Assembly (NCBI RefSeq): GCF_029633865.1
Contig: NC_079220.1
Span: 56,581,856-56,645,855, forward strand
DNA: 64,000 nt
Origin: Lampris incognitus
Lineage: Eukaryota; Chordata; Actinopteri; Lampriformes; Lampridae
Reading direction: 5' to 3'
Below the pieces are notes generated by a model that was given only the letters and a program-made list of their open reading frames with translations, searched no databases and had not been told where the DNA came from. The first letter of the stretch is position 1. The number at the start of each line of letters is the position of its first letter. Position numbers and translations under genes: made by a program. Shown piece by piece: positions 59,885 to 64,000 of this stretch.

Positions 59885-60555
59885 TCCCATCATCAGCCGC
59901 TGCTCTGGGGTCAGGTCACGGTGGCAGCAAGCCAAGTAGCGCACTCCAGACATTCCTTTCCCCAGCAACACCCTCCAGCTTCTCCTGGGGGATCCCAAGG
60001 CGTTCCCAGGCCAGATTGGACATGTAGTCCCTCCAGCGAGTTCTGGGTCTACCCCGGGGTCTCCTTCCAGTTAGACATGCTGGGAAAACCTCTAAAGGAA
60101 GGCGCCTAGGAGCATCCTAATCAGATGCCCGAACCACCTCAACTAGCTCCTTTCGACACAAAGGAGCAGTGGTTCTACTCCGAGCTCCCTGCGGATGCTC
60201 GAGCTCCTCACCCTATCTCTAAGGCTGAGCCCAGACACTCTACGGAGGAAACTCATTTCAGCCACTTGTATCCACGATCTCACCCTTTCAGTCACTACTC
60301 AAAGCTCATGACCATAGGTGAAGGTTGGTACGAAGACTGACTGGTAAATTGAGAGCGTTGCCTTCCAGCTCATCTCCCTGTTCACCACAACGGTCTGGTA
60401 CAATGTCTGCATTACTGCTAATGCTGCACCAATCCACCTGTCAATCTCCCACTCTATCCTACCCTCCCTCGTGAACAAGACACCATGATAATTGAACTCC
60501 TTCACTTGAGGCAACAACTCATCCCCAACCCGGAGGGAGCAATCCACCATTTTCT
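59885..60555 (-). mobile_element. LINE 3'-coding fragment, longer copy
   Basis: On the minus strand from about 60550 it encodes EFNYHGVLFTREGRIEWEID, RWIGAALAVMQTLYQTVVVN and YQSVFVPTFTYGHEL, then the same RT C-terminal end seen at 28190-28545, ending near CCAGAGCAGCGGCTGATGATG. Stops and frame changes are present, so it is a dead fragment. Confidence 0.75.
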
Positions 60556-61486
60556 GACAATTCTAAACTATTCACTGCTATTAATCAATTTTGACAAAGT
60601 TACTTACCAGCTGTACACATTCAGTTGGATTGGTGAAATAACACATGGAACAGGTGGGAAAGCTTTACTTTTGAGCTCCCCTATCTGTGCAAACTTGGGC
60701 CATTTGCCCTGTGCTGCGGTCATAACAACCTGGAGCTGAATACAAACTGTTGAGATGACCGTGGACTTCAGGAGCCCCCCCCCCCCCCCCCAACAACCCC
60801 CCACACACACACACACTATACTCAACAGCACTGTGTCTGCTTTGGATATCTTCAAGTTTCTGGGATCCGCAATCTCCCAGGACCTAAGCTGGGCATCCAA
60901 CACAGACAAAATCATCAAAAAGGTCCAGCAGAGGATTTACTTTCTCCATCAGCTCAGGAAGTTCAACCTGCCTCAAGAACTGCTGATTCAGTTCTACTCT
61001 GCAATAATCCAGTCTGTTCTCTGCACATCCATCAATGTCTGGTTTGGCTCGGCCACCAAACAGGTTAAGAATGGACTACAATGGACAGTCGGGACTGCAA
61101 AGAAAATCATTGGTGCCAACCTGCCTCCCATTCAGGACTTCTCCAGAGTCAGGAAAGGGGCAGGCAACATCACTGCAGATCCATCACACCCTGGTCACAA
61201 CCTGTTCTAACTCCTTCCTTCTGGTAAGGCGCTAGAGCACTGTAGGCCAAAACAACCAGACACAAGAACAGTTTCTTCCTGCAGGCTGTCGCTCTGATGA
61301 ACACTTAACATTGCCATAACAAATCTAAGCACGTATATACGGTATATTGTATGTATACATGCATATTCTGTCATGTCCCTCTAACTCATGTTTAAAAGTA
61401 GCATACCAAAATAGTATTTATTCCAGCATCTTTGCACTCTACACCATTGCACTAGTGCCTTCCTGTTTCACTTGTATATAATCATT

Positions 61487-61517
<31 letters not shown>

Positions 61518-61579
61518 GCGCTTTTTTTCTGAAACCGTCAATGGTGTTGACAGAAGTGCTCAAATAATGAGGACAGGAA

Positions 61580-61733
61580 TATCAATACAGATGCAGGGGA
61601 AAAAAACATTTAATACATAGCAGTACACGCTTGTTTCGTGCGTTGCGCACTCATCAGCTGCTAATGTGCGATGCACGAAACAAGCTTGTACTGCTATGTA
61701 TTAAAAGTTTTTTTCCTGCATCTGTATTGATAT
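61580..61733. repeat. Foldback element carrying hammerhead sequences
   Basis: ATCAATACAGATGCAGG...ACATAGCAGTAC on the left and GTACTGCTATGT...CCTGCATCTGTATTGAT on the right are inverted arms, with hammerhead-like sequences back to back at the centre (61618-61696). (TA)n tracts flank it on both sides. The minus-strand arm keeps the ribozyme core. The plus-strand arm reads CTGCTAA in place of CTGATGA and is probably inactive. Confidence 0.85.
61618..61663 (-). ncRNA. Type I hammerhead ribozyme (minimal, short stem III)
   Basis: Minus strand, 5' to 3': stem I strand TAGCAG (61663-61658); core CTGATGA (61657-61651); stem II GTGCG-CAA-CGCAC (61650-61638); core GAAA (61637-61634); stem III CAAG/CGTG (61633-61626) with one mismatch and no loop; cleavage triplet GTA (61626-61624); stem I return strand CTGCTA (61623-61618), pairing perfectly with TAGCAG. 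All conserved core bases of the hammerhead family are present. Stem III is only four pairs (CAAG/CUUG in the sister arm, a palindrome). Such very short stem III is known from hammerheads in Penelope-like elements and retrozymes, which work best as dimers. Activity is inferred, not shown. The larger foldback could compete with this fold. Confidence 0.8.
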
Positions 61734-61745
61734 ATATATATATAT

Positions 61746-61826
61746 AATCCAGTGAGTCAAGTAAATTCTTTATGAGACCAGTCACGTAAAACTGTCTCAT
61801 AAAGAATTTACTTGACTCACTTGATT
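61746..61826. repeat. Second foldback, 33-bp arms
   Basis: Left arm 61746-61778 and right arm 61794-61826 are inverse copies with one mismatch (the inner 28 bases are perfect), separated by 15 bases. The core words are GTGAGTCAAGTAAATTCTTT and its inverse. It is bounded by (TA)n tracts and sits 12 bases from the first foldback. Confidence 0.9.
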
Positions 61827-61909
61827 ATTTTGCTCCTTATTTGTTGAGCACTATCCCTAATGTTGAGTGTTTCTTTTTAAAAAGTTATATATATATATAT
61901 ATATAAAGT

Positions 61910-61942
<33 letters not shown>

Positions 61943-62058
61943 GTGTGTATGTGTGTGTGTAAACGTCTCTCTCTCTCTGTATATATATTCCTGAAGATTG
62001 TTGTGTTGTTATTCCATGTATGTGCAAACATACCTGGCCAAATAAAGATTATTCTGAT

Positions 62059-63265
62059 TTCTCAGGCATTTCCGGTTTTTTTTCCCAGAGAAAAGCCGTA
62101 AGACGCGAGACCATGCTGCTGACCTGAGCCATTCCTGCATGTATACCCGACCGCTGCACAAACAAGCATTTTGTTGTCTCACTCGTCACACAGCCTTCTT
62201 GAAAATGTTCTCTGTATAGTAATGTCTGTTTGAGACTAACATTGTCCTTTAGCACAAGAAAAGGTAGAAAAAAGATGATTGGTCCAATGGGTTTTGATAC
62301 CAATGCTCCAAGTGTTACTCACCATAACGTTCATTGGGGAGCTCATGTTAAAATAGTTTCAATGGAGACGTACGTATATAGAAGGCCATGGTAATACAAA
62401 TGTCTTTACACATATCTAAAGCCTTCACTTTGTGTATAGATTAACTTTAGATATAATTTAGTATTTACGACAGTAAATATCTTATGTTGAAGCAGTTATG
62501 TACATTGTTTCAAAAGTCCATTGTCTTGGCTCTGTCATAATACAAGTCATGCTGAGACTGGCTGCATATTTTAATATTCAGGCCTCACAACCAGTGACTA
62601 CTAAACTGAAATGTATCTAAAAATATTCTAGTTTTTTGTGATAAACAATTTTAGCCGTCTGCTAAGACATTCTCAATTACATCCCCATCCATGAAAGGGA
62701 GCGGCCTTTTCACGGGTATAAATGCTGGAATTTACACACAAGAATATTACTTTATTATTGCACCCAAGGGAAAATTCATTAAAAAACAAAAAACACTTAG
62801 GGACTCAAACCCAGGTCGCCAGCATGAGAGGCACGGTTTCTCAAAATAGACCCCTGGTCTCTGGGCCCTTGCATAGGGGGCACCTAACGGCTGCCGGATT
62901 TATTGAGCTCATGATGGGGCTCCCATCATCTGACACAGACCCCTGTATGAAGAACAAAGGGGATTGTAAGAGATACATCGAGATATGGGTCAGCATCTCG
63001 CACATCAGCAACAATATGGAAACCCACTGAGTTTTCTAGCTTTTCGCCAGTCAAAACGGACCGAGTGTCCAAAAAATGTGTATCTTTGCACTTGACATCT
63101 GCACATGAAATGACATCTTGAGATATGACCTGCAAAGACGTTATTTGTAAAGACATGTTTTATCAACTTGAGCTTCCCTGTTTAATTGGCCAATGATAAG
63201 GGAATTGTTTAAAAACTGAGACATGAGCTCTTTATTTTCAGTCCTTTACATGTTAATCTAGATCA
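62059..63265. other. Stretch without a recognised gene
   Basis: AT-rich sequence that probably belongs to sumo2 intron 1 or its upstream flank. No exon or repeat is recognised. Confidence 0.4.
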
Positions 63266-63902
63266 CCCTGTTTACACTTGGTTTTAAAATGCGTTTTGGG
63301 CGATCGGATCACAAACAGACAGTGAGACACGTCGCTGTGTCTGTCACGCGTCTCCAAACGCGCCCTGCTGACCCACGTGCTGACCACTTGTGATCAGATT
63401 TCGTTACTGTCTGCGTCACTTCCGCTACAAGGTCAAAGTGCCTCAGTCAAGCGCCAGATTTGCCGAATAGCTGTGAGAACAATAGCTGATGTTTGAAGAG
63501 GTTTCAAGTACTAATACACATGTACGGACTGCTGAGACTGACAGGACTGATTCTTCTGCCCACGTGGAGGTCAGGCGTCTCGTTTCACCTGTACTCCAAC
63601 CACCTACACTCTCCTCCATCTCCATTTATTCTGAAATTGGCGCGCGGTTACCAAAACCACCACCACATCCTGCGTTGATGACGTAACTTCCTGTTACGTC
63701 CTTGTCGGGGACGCATCAGGACGCATCAGCGTTTACACTACAAACGATATGTGGGTCAAATGCGTGCCGGACCACCTCGGCAAGTGGTTTGCGTAACCGG
63801 TTCACTGAACGTTTCGGTGGTCGTTTACACTTGTATTCAGCGCCGTCCACTTGTGAGCCGATCACAAAAAAACGCATTTTAAAGCCAAGTGTAAACGGGG
63901 CG
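63266..63902. mobile_element. MITE with long terminal inverted repeats, family unknown
   Basis: The left end CCCTGTTTACACTTGGTTTT plus AAAATGCGTTTTGGGCGATCGGATCACAA, and the right end (63846-63902), its inverse with some differences, make inverted repeats of about 50 bases. Internal copies of CGTTTACACTT (63730, 63823) form subterminal repeats. No transposase is present. A one-ended relative lies at 48001-48185. Confidence 0.75.
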
Positions 63903-64000
63903 TATCGCAGCCATACCGCTCCTTCTTTCTTTACAGATCAAGACGCTTCTCAGTTTGCAGCTTCGCACGACCCAACACACCAAGCTGCATCCTGCCACCG

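Larger units (their letters stand above)
60745..62058 (+). mobile_element. L2/CR1-like LINE 3' end with foldbacks inserted
   Basis: The plus strand encodes MTVDFRSPPPP, SALDIFKFLGSAISQDLSWA, QQRIYFLHQLRKFNLPQELL, FYSAIIQSVLCTSINVWFG and ITADPSHPGHNLF, the C-terminal part of a fish L2/CR1-type reverse transcriptase. A stop at 61208 and a shift follow. The 3' untranslated part runs through TTGCACTAGTGCC to the typical ending TACCTGGCCAAATAAAGATTATTCTGAT at 62029-62058. Two foldback elements and three (TA)n tracts (61490-61517, 61732-61746, 61887-61905) have been added inside it. Confidence 0.75.

Noticed and set aside
58133-64000. sumo2 first coding exon
   Set aside because: Candidate minus-strand ATG sites (for example 62132 and 62383) do not continue as the expected seven-residue exon with a GT donor in phase 0. 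The exon probably lies outside the window.

Overview
The window is vertebrate nuclear DNA, almost certainly from a teleost fish. The signs are intron-containing genes with vertebrate splice signals, a Tc1-like transposon, fish-type tRNA-derived SINEs, L2- and RTE-type LINE ends, hAT-type MITEs, and very abundant CA/TG and minisatellite DNA. Identifications come from translated motifs and splice-phase bookkeeping done by eye; no database was searched.

Three host genes can be supported, all on the minus strand. (1) 20328-26303: a small type I membrane protein with one V-type immunoglobulin domain and a transmembrane helix, most like the CD7-antigen-like proteins of fish (call: cd7al). (2) 37539-47068: jpt1 (hn1, Jupiter microtubule-associated homolog 1), five exons, 175 residues, with a CpG-rich promoter. 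(3) 50008-58132: exons 2-4 of sumo2; the short first coding exon was not found and probably lies beyond base 64000. JPT1 and SUMO2 are also neighbours in the same orientation on human 17q25, which supports both identifications. A THAP zinc-finger exon, cut in two by a hAT-type element, lies at 30428-31633.

Layout: 1-6.9 kb holds a Tc1-like transposon and SINEs. 6.9-17.1 kb is almost entirely three consecutive minisatellite arrays (19/20-bp G-rich, 13-bp and 42-bp units), followed by a 319-bp foldback at 17.2-17.5 kb. 17.5-26.3 kb is the CD7-like gene; its second intron carries a 54-copy 40-bp satellite and a LINE with a hAT MITE in its tail. 26.3-37.1 kb is intergenic and repeat-rich. 37.1-47.4 kb is jpt1. 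48.5-49.4 kb is a 31-bp minisatellite just past the sumo2 3' end. 49.6-64 kb is sumo2 with its SINE- and LINE-filled introns.

The most interesting signals are a complete hammerhead ribozyme fold on the minus strand at 61618-61663, in the sense orientation of sumo2, and the 40-bp satellite in the CD7-like intron, in which most units carry a consensus NF-E2/Maf/Nrf2 (TGCTGAGTCA) site. The long open frames at 6.9-17.1 kb are products of tandem repeats, not genes.
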